A stretch of DNA of 64,000 nt from Kribbella sp. ALI-6-A (GCF_001984195.1 NZ_MTQN01000010.1:310001-374000), one strand, 5' to 3'. Numbered from the stretch's first letter, positions 1 to 8,620 are shown. Notes: generated by a model from the sequence alone, not told the origin. Numbers and translations: made by a program.

Positions 1-1
1 G

Positions 2-3000
2 GGCAGCACCGACGGAACGTCGTACCGGGATGTCGTGACCAGCACCGGCTACGGCTTCAGCCCGGCCAACGCGAACACCGTGACGATCACGTTCCCGGCC
101 ACCAGCCTGCGCTACGTGCGGCTGAACATCACCGCGAACACCGGCTGGCCCGCCGGTCAGTTGTCCGAGTTCGAGGTGCACGGCCCGGACACCGGCGACA
201 CCCAGAGCCCGACCGCGCCCGGAAACCTGACCCTGACCGAGCCCGCGACCGGCCAGATCCGGCTCGCCTGGACCGCCGCCACCGACAACGTCGGCGTCAC
301 CGGGTACGTCGTCTACCGCAACAACACCGTCGTCACCACGGTCGCCGGCACCGTGCTCAGCTACACCGACAACCAGCCGTCCTCGGCGACCGTCGAGTAC
401 TTCGTCCGCGCGAAGGATGCCGCCGGCAACGAGTCCGGCGACAGCAACCGGGTCCGCCGGGCCGGTCAGGGCGGCGGCACCAACCTCGCGACCGGCAAGC
501 CGATCGAGGCGTCGTCCACCGTGCACAGCTTCGTCGCCGCCAACGCCAACGACAACAACATCGCGACGTACTGGGAGTCCAACGGCTTCCCGGCCACGCT
601 GACCGTCAAGCTCGGTTCGAACGCGGACGTGAGCTCGGTCGTGGTCAAGCTGAACCCCGACCAGGCCTGGGGCCAGCGCACCCAGAACTTCGAGGTGCTC
701 GGCCGCGAGCAGAACGCGACGACCTTCAGCTCGCTGTCCGGCCGGGCGAACCACGTCTTCAACCCGTCCGCGCAGAACACCGTCGAGATCCCGGTCAGCG
801 GACGGGTCGCCGACCTGCGGCTGCAGTTCTTCAGCAACACCGGCGCGCCCGGCGGCCAGGTCGCCGAGCTCCAGGTCGTCGGAACCGCCGCACCGAACCC
901 GGACCTGGTCGTCAGCGACCTGTCGTGGACGCCGGCCACCCCGAGCGAGACCAGCCCGGTCACGCTCTCCGCGACTGTTCGCAACATCGGCTCGGCCGCT
1001 GCTCCGGCGAGCACGGTCAACTTCACCCTCGGCGGCACGGTCGTCGGCAGCTCCCCGGTCGGTGCGCTCGCCGCCGGTGCCTCGGCCACGGTCACCCTCA
1101 ACGCGGGGACCCGCGCGCAGGGCAGCTACGCCGTCGGCGCGGTGGTCGACCCGACCAACACAGTGGTCGAGCAGAACAACGACAACAACTCCTTCACGGC
1201 GCCCACGCAACTGGTGATTGCGCAGGCGCCCGGCCCAGACCTCCAGATCACCGGGATCACCACCAACCCGGCCAACCCGGCGGTCGGGCAGGCCGTCAGC
1301 ATCACCGTCGCGGTGCACAACCGTGGCACGTCGGCGTCCGCCGCCGGCTCGGTGACCCGGGTCGTCGTCGGCGGTACGACGCTGAACGGCAGCACCCCGG
1401 CGATCGCGGCAGGCGCCACCAGCAACGTCGCGATCAGCGGCACCTGGACGGCGACCAACGGCGGCGCGACGATCACCGCGACGGCCGACGCGACCAACGT
1501 CGTGGCCGAGACCAGTGAGACCAACAACACCTTCGCCCGGGCGATCGTGGTCGGCCGCGGCGCCGCCGTACCGTACACGTCGTACGAGGCGGAGGCGGCG
1601 AACTACCAAGGTCAGCTGCTGGTCTCGGACCCGCTGCGCACGTTCGGCCACACGAACTTCGCGACCGAGTCGTCGGGGCGCAGTTCGGTCCGGCTGGACA
1701 GCCAGGGCCAGTTCGTCGAGTTCACCTCGACCAACCAGTCGAACTCGATCGTGGTCCGCAACTCCATTCCCGACTCCGCCAACGGACAGGGGCTCGAGGC
1801 AACGATCAGCCTGTACGTGAACGGCACTTTCAGCCGCAAACTGACGCTGTCGTCACGGCACAGCTGGCTGTACGGCAACACCGACCAGCCCGAGGGCCTG
1901 ACCAACACCCCAGGTGGTGACGCGCGCCGGCTGTTCGACGAGTCGCACGCGTTGCTCGGCACGTCGTACCCGCCGGGCACGAAGTTCAAGCTGCAGCGCG
2001 ACGCGGGTGACACCGCGGCGTTCTACATCATCGACACGATCGACCTCGAGCAGGTCGCCCCCGCTGCGAGCCAACCACCCGGTTGTACGTCGATCACCCA
2101 GTACGGCGCGGTGCCGAACGACGGGATCGACGACGCGGCCGCGATCCAGCGGGCCGTCACCGACGACCAGAACGGCGTGATCGGCTGCGTCTGGATCCCG
2201 GCCGGCCAGTGGCGGCAGGAGAAGAAGATCCTCACCGACGACCCGCTGAACCGCGGTCAGTTCAACCAGGTCGGGATCAGCAACGTCACGATCCGCGGCG
2301 CGGGAATGTGGCACTCGCAGCTGTACTCGACGATCGAGCCGCAGAACGCGGGCGGCATCAACCACCCGCACGAAGGGAACTTCGGATTCGACATCGACAA
2401 GAACACGCAGATCTCGGACATCGCGATCTTCGGGTCCGGCCGGATCCGCGGTGGTGACGGCAACGCCGAGGGTGGCGTCGGCCTGAACGGCCGGTTCGGC
2501 ACCGGGACCAAGATCAGCAACGTGTGGATCGAGCACGCGAACGTCGGGGTCTGGGTCGGCCGCGACTACGACAACATCCCGGAGCTGTGGGGCCCGGCCG
2601 ACGGCCTGGAGTTCAGCGGGATGCGGATCCGCAACACCTACGCCGACGGGATCAACTTCAGCAACGGCACCCGGAACTCGAAGGTGTTCAACTCGTCGTT
2701 CCGCACCACCGGCGACGACGCGCTGGCGGTCTGGGCGAACAAGTACGTCAAGGATCAGGCGGTCGACGTCGCGCACACCAACTCGTTCACCAACAACACG
2801 ATCCAGCTGCCCTGGCGGGCCAACGGGATCGCGGTGTACGGCGGCTACGACAACAAGATCGAGAACAACCTGATCTACGACACGATGAACTACCCCGGCA
2901 TCATGCTGGCCACCGACCACGACCCGCTGCCGTTCTCCGGCCAGACCCTGATCGCCAACAACGGTCTGTACCGGTGTGGCGGCGTGTTCTGGAACGAGGA

Positions 3001-3301
3001 CCAGGAGTTCGGCGCGATCACGCTGTTCCCGCAGAACCTGCCGATTCCCGGCGTCACCATCCGTGACACCGACATCGTCGACTCCACCTACGACGGGATC
3101 CAGTTCAAGACCGGCGGCGGCCTGATGCCGAACGTCGCGATCACGAACGTCCGGATCGACAAGTCGAACAACGGCGCCGGCATTCTGGCCATGGGCGGCG
3201 CCCGCGGCAACGCGGTGCTGACCAACACCACGATCACCAACTCCGCCGACGGCAACGTGGTGATCGAGCCCGGCTCGCAGTTCACCATCACCGGCCAGTA
3301 G
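2..3301 (+). CDS. Modular secreted GH87 alpha-1,3-glucanase (mutanase/mycodextranase), 5' end outside window
   Basis: Hydrolyses alpha-1,3-glucan, probably fungal cell-wall or dental-type glucan, outside the cell. The open frame continues to the window edge, so the N-terminus and signal peptide are missing. Counting from base 2, domains are: tail of an F5/8C-type carbohydrate-binding domain (to about 60), fibronectin type III (about 70-152), a second F5/8C-like domain (160-292), two CARDB adhesion-like domains (299-405, 410-515), a CBM35-like domain (522-685) and a right-handed beta-helix catalytic domain (694-1099). The helix domain has an ADGINF motif (Asp882) and TGDDAL (Asp905, Asp906). 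This spacing of 23 and 24 residues equals that of the three catalytic aspartates known in GH87 enzymes. Family call is strong; exact substrate is inferred. Confidence 0.88.
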   Translation, partial: GSTDGTSYRDVVTSTGYGFSPANANTVTITFPATSLRYVRLNITANTGWPAGQLSEFEVHGPDTGDTQSPTAPGNLTLTEPATGQIRLAWTAATDNVGVTGYVVYRNNTVVTTVAGTVLSYTDNQPSSATVEYFVRAKDAAGNESGDSNRVRRAGQGGGTNLATGKPIEASSTVHSFVAANANDNNIATYWESNGFPATLTVKLGSNADVSSVVVKLNPDQAWGQRTQNFEVLGREQNATTFSSLSGRANHVFNPSAQNTVEIPVSGRVADLRLQFFSNTGAPGGQVAELQVVGTAAPNPDLVVSDLSWTPATPSETSPVTLSATVRNIGSAAAPASTVNFTLGGTVVGSSPVGALAAGASATVTLNAGTRAQGSYAVGAVVDPTNTVVEQNNDNNSFTAPTQLVIAQAPGPDLQITGITTNPANPAVGQAVSITVAVHNRGTSASAAGSVTRVVVGGTTLNGSTPAIAAGATSNVAISGTWTATNGGATITATADATNVVAETSETNNTFARAIVVGRGAAVPYTSYEAEAANYQGQLLVSDPLRTFGHTNFATESSGRSSVRLDSQGQFVEFTSTNQSNSIVVRNSIPDSANGQGLEATISLYVNGTFSRKLTLSSRHSWLYGNTDQPEGLTNTPGGDARRLFDESHALLGTSYPPGTKFKLQRDAGDTAAFYIIDTIDLEQVAPAASQPPGCTSITQYGAVPNDGIDDAAAIQRAVTDDQNGVIGCVWIPAGQWRQEKKILTDDPLNRGQFNQVGISNVTIRGAGMWHSQLYSTIEPQNAGGINHPHEGNFGFDIDKNTQISDIAIFGSGRIRGGDGNAEGGVGLNGRFGTGTKISNVWIEHANVGVWVGRDYDNIPELWGPADGLEFSGMRIRNTYADGINFSNGTRNSKVFNSSFRTTGDDALAVWANKYVKDQAVDVAHTNSFTNNTIQLPWRANGIAVYGGYDNKIENNLIYDTMNYPGIMLATDHDPLPFSGQTLIANNGLYRCGGVFWNEDQEFGAITLFPQNLPIPGVTIRDTDIVDSTYDGIQFKTGGGLMPNVAITNVRIDKSNNGAGILAMGGARGNAVLTNTTITNSADGNVVIEPGSQFTITGQ

Positions 3302-3314
3302 TCCCCTCCGAAAC

Positions 3315-3346
3315 CCCGGGCCCGGCGCCACAGCGCCGGGCCCGGG
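3315..3346. terminator. Bidirectional hairpin terminator
   Basis: Perfect 14-bp G+C stem with a 4-base CACA loop between two convergent genes. No T-tract, as is usual for actinomycete terminators. Confidence 0.6.
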
Positions 3347-3352
3347 TGGGGA

Positions 3353-4033
3353 TCAGCGGCCGCGCTGGTCGAGCTCCTTGACGATCTCCTCGGCGACGCG
3401 GCGGAGCTTGACGTTGTTGTCCTGGGACAGCCGGGTGAGGAAGGCGAACGCGCGTTCGTCGTTCAGGTTGTAGCGCTCCATCACGATGCCGACCGCCTGG
3501 CCGATCGTGCCGCGGGTGTGGATGGCCTGCTCCAGGTTGTCGATCTCCTGGGCGTAGCTGATCGCCATCGCGGCCTGGTGGGCGAACAGCTCGCTGAGCG
3601 ATTCGAAGTCCTCGAAGGCACCGACCTCCTGGGAGTACAGGTTCAGCGCGCCCTGCGACTTCGGGGCGTCGAAGATCCGCACTCCCGCCTGGGCCCGGAT
3701 ACCGGACGAGATCGCGACCTTCGCATACCGGGGGAACCGCGCGTCGTTGGCCAGATCGGGGGCGACGACGTGGGCGGTCTCGGTCGCCGCGTAGTAGCAG
3801 GGACCTTCGCGCAGCTCGTACTGCGCGGCGTCGACCGGCATCAGCAACAGGTCGGTCGGAGCCACTGTCGACAAGGTCCCGTCGCTGTGCAGAATGGTGA
3901 TGCTCGCGTACGCCACCATCGGCAGAACCTCCACCGCGGCCGCCGTGATCCGCCCGAGCGTGTGGTCGAGGTCACCCGGGGTGAGGGCCTTCGACAGCAG
4001 TTGCGCGGTTTCGAGCAAGCGCGAGTCATTCAT
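3353..4033 (-). CDS. GAF-ANTAR domain antiterminator-type regulator
   Basis: 226 aa. Residues about 10-150 form a GAF sensor domain (signature stretch LREGPCYYAA). Residues about 165-220 form an ANTAR RNA-binding domain (GTIGQAVGIVMERYNL). ANTAR proteins bind paired hairpins in nascent RNA and prevent termination; the ligand of this GAF is unknown. The ATG at 4033 is chosen because it begins MNDSRLLETAQLL, a usual start for this family; longer readings upstream have shadow-like Pro/Ser/Arg composition. It overlaps the end of the upstream GlxA-type gene by 8 bases, so the two are probably co-transcribed and translationally coupled. Confidence 0.87.
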   Translation of the reverse strand: MNDSRLLETAQLLSKALTPGDLDHTLGRITAAAVEVLPMVAYASITILHSDGTLSTVAPTDLLLMPVDAAQYELREGPCYYAATETAHVVAPDLANDARFPRYAKVAISSGIRAQAGVRIFDAPKSQGALNLYSQEVGAFEDFESLSELFAHQAAMAISYAQEIDNLEQAIHTRGTIGQAVGIVMERYNLNDERAFAFLTRLSQDNNVKLRRVAEEIVKELDQRGR

Positions 4034-5033
4034 GGCTTCGCCGTACCCATTCTGTACCCGTCCCAACCAGTTCCGTACGCCGTACGGTGGGCTCGCTGCG
4101 GCGGAACGCCGCGCGGTAGGCGTGCGGGGTGGTGCCGACCACCCGTTTGAACCGTTCCCGGAAGGCGGTGGGGGAGCCGAAACCGACCCGGCCGGCGATC
4201 CGGTCGACCGGCTGGCTGGTTGCTTCCAGCAACGACTGGGCCCGCCGGATCCGGCTGCGCAGCAACCACTGCAGGGGAGTGGTGCCGGTCTGCTCACGGA
4301 ACCTGCGGCTCAGGGTCCGGGGACTGGTGCCCGCCTGGGCGGCGAGCTGCTCCAGCGTCAGGTCGCGCGTGCAGTGCTCCTCCATCCAGCGCAGCAACGG
4401 CTCGAGTTCGGAGCCGCGCGGACTCGGCGGCTGGTCGTGCACGATGAACTGCGCCTGCCCTCCCTCGCGCTCCAGCGGCATCACCGCGGTCCGCGCCGCG
4501 TCCGCCGCGACCGCGGAGCCGTAGTCCCGCCGCACCAGGTGCAGGCACAGATCGAGCCCGGCGGCGGCGCCCGCCGAGGTGAGGAACTGGCCGTTGTCGA
4601 CGTAGAGCACGTTCGGGTCGACCTCGATCTCCGGGTGGCGCTCGGCGAGCTGGTCGGCGGCGTACCAGTGGGTGGTGGCGCGGTGCCCGTCGAGCAGTCC
4701 GGTGGCGGCGAACACGAACGCGCCGACGCAGATCGAGGCGATCCGTGTCCCCTGGGCCGCGGCGGCGCGAATCGCGTCGAGCACCTGGTCAGGAACCGGT
4801 CGCAGGTCGCGGCAGCCGGGCAGCACGATCGTGTCGGCCTCCGCCAGCGCCTCCAGCCCGTACGGCGGTTGCAGCGCGAACGCGCCGGCCGAGACCGAGG
4901 GCGTGACGCCGCAGACCCGCACCTCGTACGCCGGGCGGCCGTCGGGCAGCCGCGCCCAGCTGAACACCTCGATCGGCGTCGCCAGATCGAACGGGATGAC
5001 GTCGTCCAGCGCCAGGACCGCCACGGTGTGCAT
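4026..5033 (-). CDS. GlxA-family transcriptional regulator (DJ-1/PfpI + AraC HTH)
   Basis: 335 aa. N-terminal DJ-1/PfpI-like sensor (about 1-165, with the nucleophile-elbow region ASICVGAFVF) followed by a double AraC helix-turn-helix (about 215-310, AGTSPRTLSRRFREQTG and VGFGSPTAFRERFKR). Start set at the ATG at 5033: a TACTAT -10 box sits 6 bases upstream and a TTGGCG -35 17 bases before that, giving a leaderless transcript. The TTG 17 codons further up is unlikely. The promoter overlaps one arm of a long inverted repeat, a possible autoregulatory site. Target genes are unknown; the overlapping GAF-ANTAR gene and the divergent membrane gene pair are candidates. Confidence 0.88.
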   Translation of the reverse strand: MHTVAVLALDDVIPFDLATPIEVFSWARLPDGRPAYEVRVCGVTPSVSAGAFALQPPYGLEALAEADTIVLPGCRDLRPVPDQVLDAIRAAAAQGTRIASICVGAFVFAATGLLDGHRATTHWYAADQLAERHPEIEVDPNVLYVDNGQFLTSAGAAAGLDLCLHLVRRDYGSAVAADAARTAVMPLEREGGQAQFIVHDQPPSPRGSELEPLLRWMEEHCTRDLTLEQLAAQAGTSPRTLSRRFREQTGTTPLQWLLRSRIRRAQSLLEATSQPVDRIAGRVGFGSPTAFRERFKRVVGTTPHAYRAAFRRSEPTVRRTELVGTGTEWVRRSHE

Positions 5034-5039
5034 GGCTGG

Positions 5040-5045
5040 ATAGTA
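5040..5045 (-). promoter_or_regulatory. -10 box (leaderless) of GlxA-type gene
   Basis: TACTAT on the minus strand, 6 bases before the ATG; TTGGCG at 5063-5068 is a matching -35 at 17-base spacing. Confidence 0.55.
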
Positions 5046-5057
5046 GACAGTCAGTTG

Positions 5058-5112
5058 ATTCCCGCCAAAGCGCTGAGTCGACAAATCGCCTGTTGACAGC
5101 GTTGGCGAGAAT
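5058..5112. promoter_or_regulatory. Long-spaced inverted repeat in divergent promoter region
   Basis: Left arm 5058-5075 (ATTCCCGCCAAAGCGCTG) matches the reverse complement of 5097-5112 (CAGCGTTGGCGAGAAT) except for one base change and a 2-base gap. The left arm covers the -35 of the GlxA-type gene. Likely binding site of that AraC-type dimer; inferred from position only. Confidence 0.45.
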
Positions 5113-5162
5113 CCGATGGAACGTGGCTATCCAGCCAGTTCCGTCGGGCGCGGCACGGCCGC

Positions 5163-5168
5163 TACCTT
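5163..5168 (+). promoter_or_regulatory. -10 box (leaderless) of DUF2269-like gene
   Basis: TACCTT 6 bases before the GTG at 5175; no ribosome binding site between. Confidence 0.45.
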
Positions 5169-5174
5169 CTCGGG

Positions 5175-5699
5175 GTGACCAAGCTGCTGCTCTCGATCCA
5201 CGTGATCGCGGCGATCATCGCCATTGGGCCGGTGGCCGTCGCGGCCAGTCGATTCCCGGCGACCGTGCGACGCCTGCTGGCCGAGCCGAGTCAGGTGAGC
5301 GACCCGGACGGCGCGGTGCCCACTGCCGCGATGAACCGCGCCACCGAAGCGGCCCTCGCCGTGCGGGCGGAGCGCGACGTGAGCGAGCTGCGGACGCTGC
5401 ACCGGATCTGCCGCGTCTACGCCGTCGTCGGGATCGCCGTACCGGCGTTCGGGCTGGCGACCGCGAGGAGCCTGGACGTGCTCGGTGACGTCTGGCTGAT
5501 CATCTCGATCGTGCTGACCGCGTGCGCGGCCGCCGTACTGGTCCTGCTTGTGCTGCCCGGTCAGCAGCGTGTTCTGGCCGGCACGCCCGATCACACGGCC
5601 CCGGGCCGCCTGGCGATGCACGCCGGACTCTTCAACCTGCTCTGGGCCACCGTGACGGTCCTGATGATCGCCCGCCCGGGCTCGACGACAGGAGCCTGA
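5175..5699 (+). CDS. DUF2269-like integral membrane protein
   Basis: 174 aa with four hydrophobic segments (near residues 4-24, 81-98, 108-130 and 147-168). The first is preceded by MTKLLLSIHVIAAI, with the early His typical of DUF2269 membrane proteins. Function unknown. GTG start supported by a -10 box directly upstream. It is followed after 2 bases by a second small membrane protein gene, so they likely form an operon divergent from the GlxA-type regulator. Confidence 0.65.
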   Translation: MTKLLLSIHVIAAIIAIGPVAVAASRFPATVRRLLAEPSQVSDPDGAVPTAAMNRATEAALAVRAERDVSELRTLHRICRVYAVVGIAVPAFGLATARSLDVLGDVWLIISIVLTACAAAVLVLLVLPGQQRVLAGTPDHTAPGRLAMHAGLFNLLWATVTVLMIARPGSTTGA

Positions 5700-5701
5700 G
5701 C

Positions 5702-5974
5702 ATGGCCAAGTGGACCCCGCTCCGCGCCGCCGCGACCGCCGAGGTCGTCTCCCTGGTGATTTTGTTCGCCAACCTCTTCACCGTGCACTGGCCGGCTGTG
5801 TCCTCGCTGATCGGGCCGACCCACGGGTGCTGCTACCTGCTCGTGGTCATCCTCACCGCGCGGGAGGCGCGCGCGAGCAGGGCGACCAAGCTGATCGCCC
5901 TGATTCCCGCCGTCGGCGGGCTGCTCGTGCTGCGTCGGCTCGGCACCGAAGTTGCTCTCAGCAACGAGCGTTGA
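5702..5974 (+). CDS. Small membrane protein, DUF3817-like
   Basis: 90 aa, three hydrophobic stretches (near residues 10-25, 32-51 and 60-78) with a conserved-looking GPTHGCCYLL loop, resembling the DUF3817 family of small integral membrane proteins. Function unknown. ATG at 5702 lies 2 bases after the stop of the DUF2269-like gene; longer in-frame readings would overlap that gene heavily and are not needed. Confidence 0.65.
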   Translation: MAKWTPLRAAATAEVVSLVILFANLFTVHWPAVSSLIGPTHGCCYLLVVILTAREARASRATKLIALIPAVGGLLVLRRLGTEVALSNER

Positions 5975-5983
5975 GCCGCAGAT

Positions 5984-6703
5984 CTAGGCGCCGGACAGCC
6001 GCACGTCGTTGGCCGTGGCGGTGACGACCAGGGACTGGCCCTGGACGGCGGCCTGGGTGACGGTCGCGCCGAACGGCAGTTCCGGAATCCGGATGCCCCG
6101 GGCGAGCAGTGCGGTGAGCATCGTCCGCACCCGCGCCGGTACCCCGTCCGGCAGGTTGTCGACGATCAGCCCGATCCGTCCGTTGCGCACCTCGGGCCGG
6201 ACGGTCGCGACCGCGTCGACCCCGCGGACCGTCGCCTGCAGCTTCTCGCCGGCCGCCGTCAGCTTCAGGCCGTCGATCCCGCTGGCGCCGGCGGTGAGCC
6301 GGGTCAGCGCGTCCGGCGACATCCGCAGCCGGATGTCGGCCTGGCCGATCACCACGGTGGCACTGGTGTCGCCGGTCAGCATCTCGCGCGGAACCTGGAC
6401 GCCGGTCATCACCATCGTCAGGTCCTCGGCCGACACCTTCGAGACGCTCGGCCGGTCCATCGTCACGGTGATCTCGGAGAACTCGCCCCGGGCCAGCTGC
6501 GGCAGGAACCCGAAGCCGCCGATCTCCGCCGTCGTGCTCGCGGCGGTCACGTCGTACTGGGCCGCCTCGTTGACCGCCTCGGTCGCCAGCCGCTTCTCGG
6601 CCACCGATTCGGCGACCCGGTCGCCGACCACCGCGATCAGCAGCAGGATCACCAGGACGATCAGCAGCCCGCGGCCTCGCCGGCGTGGCTTCGCGGTGCT
6701 CAT
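5984..6703 (-). CDS. LmeA-like DUF2993 lipid-binding protein
   Basis: 239 aa. Basic N-terminus (PRRRGRG) followed by one transmembrane helix (about 13-31) and an extracytoplasmic DUF2993 domain to the C-terminus. Mycobacterial LmeA of this family binds phospholipid and supports mannan elongation at the periplasmic side; that role is not shown here. The ATG at 6703 has GGA about 9 bases upstream and a TAGGCT -10-like box about 30 bases upstream. It ends 9 bases from the convergent membrane gene. Confidence 0.8.
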   Translation of the reverse strand: MSTAKPRRRGRGLLIVLVILLLIAVVGDRVAESVAEKRLATEAVNEAAQYDVTAASTTAEIGGFGFLPQLARGEFSEITVTMDRPSVSKVSAEDLTMVMTGVQVPREMLTGDTSATVVIGQADIRLRMSPDALTRLTAGASGIDGLKLTAAGEKLQATVRGVDAVATVRPEVRNGRIGLIVDNLPDGVPARVRTMLTALLARGIRIPELPFGATVTQAAVQGQSLVVTATANDVRLSGA

Positions 6704-6768
6704 GGGCGGTTTCCAGGAGTTCTCACGGGCGCGAGCCTAGCGGCGCGACGGCCGACGCGGGTGCCGCT

Positions 6769-6774
6769 ACCGTG
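6769..6774 (+). promoter_or_regulatory. -10 box (leaderless) of VOC gene
   Basis: TACCGT exactly 6 bases before the ATG at 6781. Confidence 0.5.
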
Positions 6775-6780
6775 ATCCGG

Positions 6781-7170
6781 ATGAACCGCATCGGTTACGT
6801 CATCGTCTACGTCGGCGACCTGGACGCCTCGATCGCCTTCTACCGCGACGTTCTCGGGCTGCCGCACCGGTTCACCGACGCCGGGTACGCCGAGTTCGGG
6901 ACCGAGGCGCCTCGCTTCGCGCTGTACGAGCGGCGCCGCGCCGAGTGGCTCACCGGCGGCCCGGTCAGCCCGGGGCCGGCCGCCGAGGTGGTGCTGATCG
7001 TGCCCGACGTCGACGCGGAGGCCGCGCGGCTGGCGGCGCACGGCGTACCGATTCTCAGCGGTCCCGCCGATCGGCCGTGGGGTCACCGCACGGTGCACGT
7101 CGCCGACCCCGACGGCTTCGTCGTCGAACTCGCCCAGGAGATCCCGCGGACGCGGTCGCGCCGTCCCTGA
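6781..7170 (+). CDS. VOC (glyoxalase/bleomycin resistance) superfamily protein
   Basis: 129 aa. Starts RIGYVIVYVGDLDASIAFYRDVLGL, the classical first beta-alpha-beta unit of a VOC domain, and ends with the metal-site strand region VADPDGFVVELAQE (Glu near residue 119). Such proteins are small dimeric metalloenzymes or binding proteins; substrate cannot be read from sequence. The ATG is fixed by the leaderless promoter; the longer reading from 6685 has no family similarity. Convergent with the DUF1707 gene, 9 bases apart. Confidence 0.85.
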   Translation: MNRIGYVIVYVGDLDASIAFYRDVLGLPHRFTDAGYAEFGTEAPRFALYERRRAEWLTGGPVSPGPAAEVVLIVPDVDAEAARLAAHGVPILSGPADRPWGHRTVHVADPDGFVVELAQEIPRTRSRRP

Positions 7171-7179
7171 GTGTGGCCG

Positions 7180-7581
7180 TCAGCGGCGGTGGCCGTAGCG
7201 GTGCCGGCGGTGGTGCATCGGACCGCCGAACAAGGCGATCCAGAAGAACACCCACAGCACCCACGGCGCCGCGAACGAGACGCTTGCGATGACGAGCCCG
7301 ACCATCAGGAACGGCAGCAGGAACAGGAACGCCGGTGGGCGGCCCTGCACCTCCCAGCGCGGCTGCCGCCGTACGGCGACCTGCGCCGCCGGATCGGGCA
7401 GGTCGGCGAACAGCGGTGCGAGCTCGTCGTCGTACCGGGCCTTGGTCGCTCGTTCGCTGCGCTCCTCGAACTCGTCCTGGGTCAATCGCCCCGCGACGAA
7501 GTGGTCGCTCAGCAAGGCGACGGCCTGGTCCCGCTCGGCGTCCCCGATCCGCAGTGACGCGGTGCGCTCCGGGAAGCTCAT
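7180..7581 (-). CDS. DUF1707 (SHOCT-like) membrane protein
   Basis: 133 aa. N-terminal DUF1707 domain (about 8-60, RIGDAERDQAVALLSDHF and GRLTQDEFEERS), then two adjacent membrane segments (about 84-117) and a His/Arg-rich tail. DUF1707 is a common actinobacterial domain of unknown function, often in membrane proteins. Its ATG overlaps the stop of the upstream PadR gene by 4 bases (ATGA), so expression is coupled to the regulator. The pairing suggests that the PadR protein controls its own operon including this gene. Confidence 0.82.
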   Translation of the reverse strand: MSFPERTASLRIGDAERDQAVALLSDHFVAGRLTQDEFEERSERATKARYDDELAPLFADLPDPAAQVAVRRQPRWEVQGRPPAFLFLLPFLMVGLVIASVSFAAPWVLWVFFWIALFGGPMHHRRHRYGHRR

Positions 7582-8255
7582 GACCGGTCCTGCTCGTCGT
7601 CGCTGAGGATGCCGTACAGGGTGCGGCGCAGCTCGATCAGCGCCTTGCGCGCCTTGGCCTGCTGCTCCGGAGTCCCGGTCGCGAGCACCTGCCACAACGC
7701 CGTACCGACTTGGCCGAGCAGGGGCTTCAGCCCGTTCTCGTCGCCGTCGGAGCCGGCGCTCATCGCCTCCCAGGGCGCCGACACCTCGTCGGCGTGCTCG
7801 GCGACGTACGCGCGTCCTTCGTCGGTCAGCGTGAACGTCCGCCGTCCGACCGCGGCGTCGGCCGTCACCAGACCTTCGTCCTCCAACTGCTGAAGGGTCG
7901 GGTAGATCGAACCCGGGCTGGGCTTCCAGGCCCCGCCGCTGCGCTCGGCGACCACCTGGATGATCTGGTAGCCGTTCATCGGCTCCTCGGCCAGCACCGC
8001 CAGGATCGCCGCCCGGACGTCACCACGCCGGGCCTTCGCCTGCCGCCAGCCCCGCGGCCCCGGCCCGCCGGCCCACGGCGGCCCGAACATCGGCCCGGCA
8101 CCCCACATTCCACCGAAGCCCTGATGGTGATGCCCGCCGTGCCGCTGCCGCCCGGTCATCGCGGCCAGCACCTCTTCCTTGATCTGTTCGAACGACGAAC
8201 AGCCCTGCATGAACTGCCCGAACGGCCACCCCGCCGCGTATGCCGATCCACCCAT
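7578..8255 (-). CDS. PadR-family transcriptional regulator
   Basis: 225 aa. A His/Gly-rich N-terminal region (about 38-70, several His-His pairs) precedes the winged helix (about 78-150: RAAILAVLAEEPMNGYQII, GSIYPTLQQLEDEGLV) and a C-terminal helical tail. ATG at 8255 chosen because GGGAG lies 6 bases upstream. The His-rich segment may bind metal; this is speculation. A palindrome at 8286-8306 in the promoter is the probable autoregulatory operator. Downstream partner is the DUF1707 membrane protein. Confidence 0.87.
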   Translation of the reverse strand: MGGSAYAAGWPFGQFMQGCSSFEQIKEEVLAAMTGRQRHGGHHHQGFGGMWGAGPMFGPPWAGGPGPRGWRQAKARRGDVRAAILAVLAEEPMNGYQIIQVVAERSGGAWKPSPGSIYPTLQQLEDEGLVTADAAVGRRTFTLTDEGRAYVAEHADEVSAPWEAMSAGSDGDENGLKPLLGQVGTALWQVLATGTPEQQAKARKALIELRRTLYGILSDDEQDRS

Positions 8256-8285
8256 CACCGTCTCCCTAACCCAGAGGTTGCGATA

Positions 8286-8306
8286 GTTCGACGATATATC
8301 GCGAAC
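8286..8306. promoter_or_regulatory. Probable PadR operator
   Basis: GTTCG-A-CGATATATCG-CGAAC: a perfect 10-bp AT-rich palindrome flanked by inverted GTTCG/CGAAC arms offset by one base, 31 bases upstream of the PadR start. Confidence 0.5.
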
Positions 8307-8395
8307 GGTCGTCACCCAAGAGTTTGCCGCGGCCGGTGTGAGGCGGTGCGCCGACGGGCACCGGAGGGCCACAGTTCTTCGTGAGGGAGTGTGCG

Positions 8396-8611
8396 ATGAC
8401 CAACCCCAGCAACCGGTACGAGAACCTGACGCCGACGCGGTTCGAGAAGACCCACGACATCAGCGACAGCGAGATCAACGAGGCGCTCGAGAACGGGCCG
8501 GTCGACGAGGCGGAGCTGACCGATCGCGACGTGCAGCACGACGACGGCGCGCCGCCGTACGCGGACCGCAACGACACGCCGCAGCCGCCGACCCGGGAGA
8601 GCGGAGACTGA
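8396..8611 (+). CDS. Small acidic hydrophilic protein, unknown function
   Basis: 71 aa, no hydrophobic segment, rich in Asp, Glu and Asn, ending TPQPPTRESGD. ATG at 8396 is preceded by a GAGGGA ribosome site about 7 bases upstream; the in-frame GTG at 8381 lies on that site and is rejected. I do not recognise a family with confidence. It lies just upstream of another hydrophilic, probably stress-related gene, and divergent from the PadR gene. Confidence 0.6.
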   Translation: MTNPSNRYENLTPTRFEKTHDISDSEINEALENGPVDEAELTDRDVQHDDGAPPYADRNDTPQPPTRESGD

Positions 8612-8620
8612 CAACGTTGA

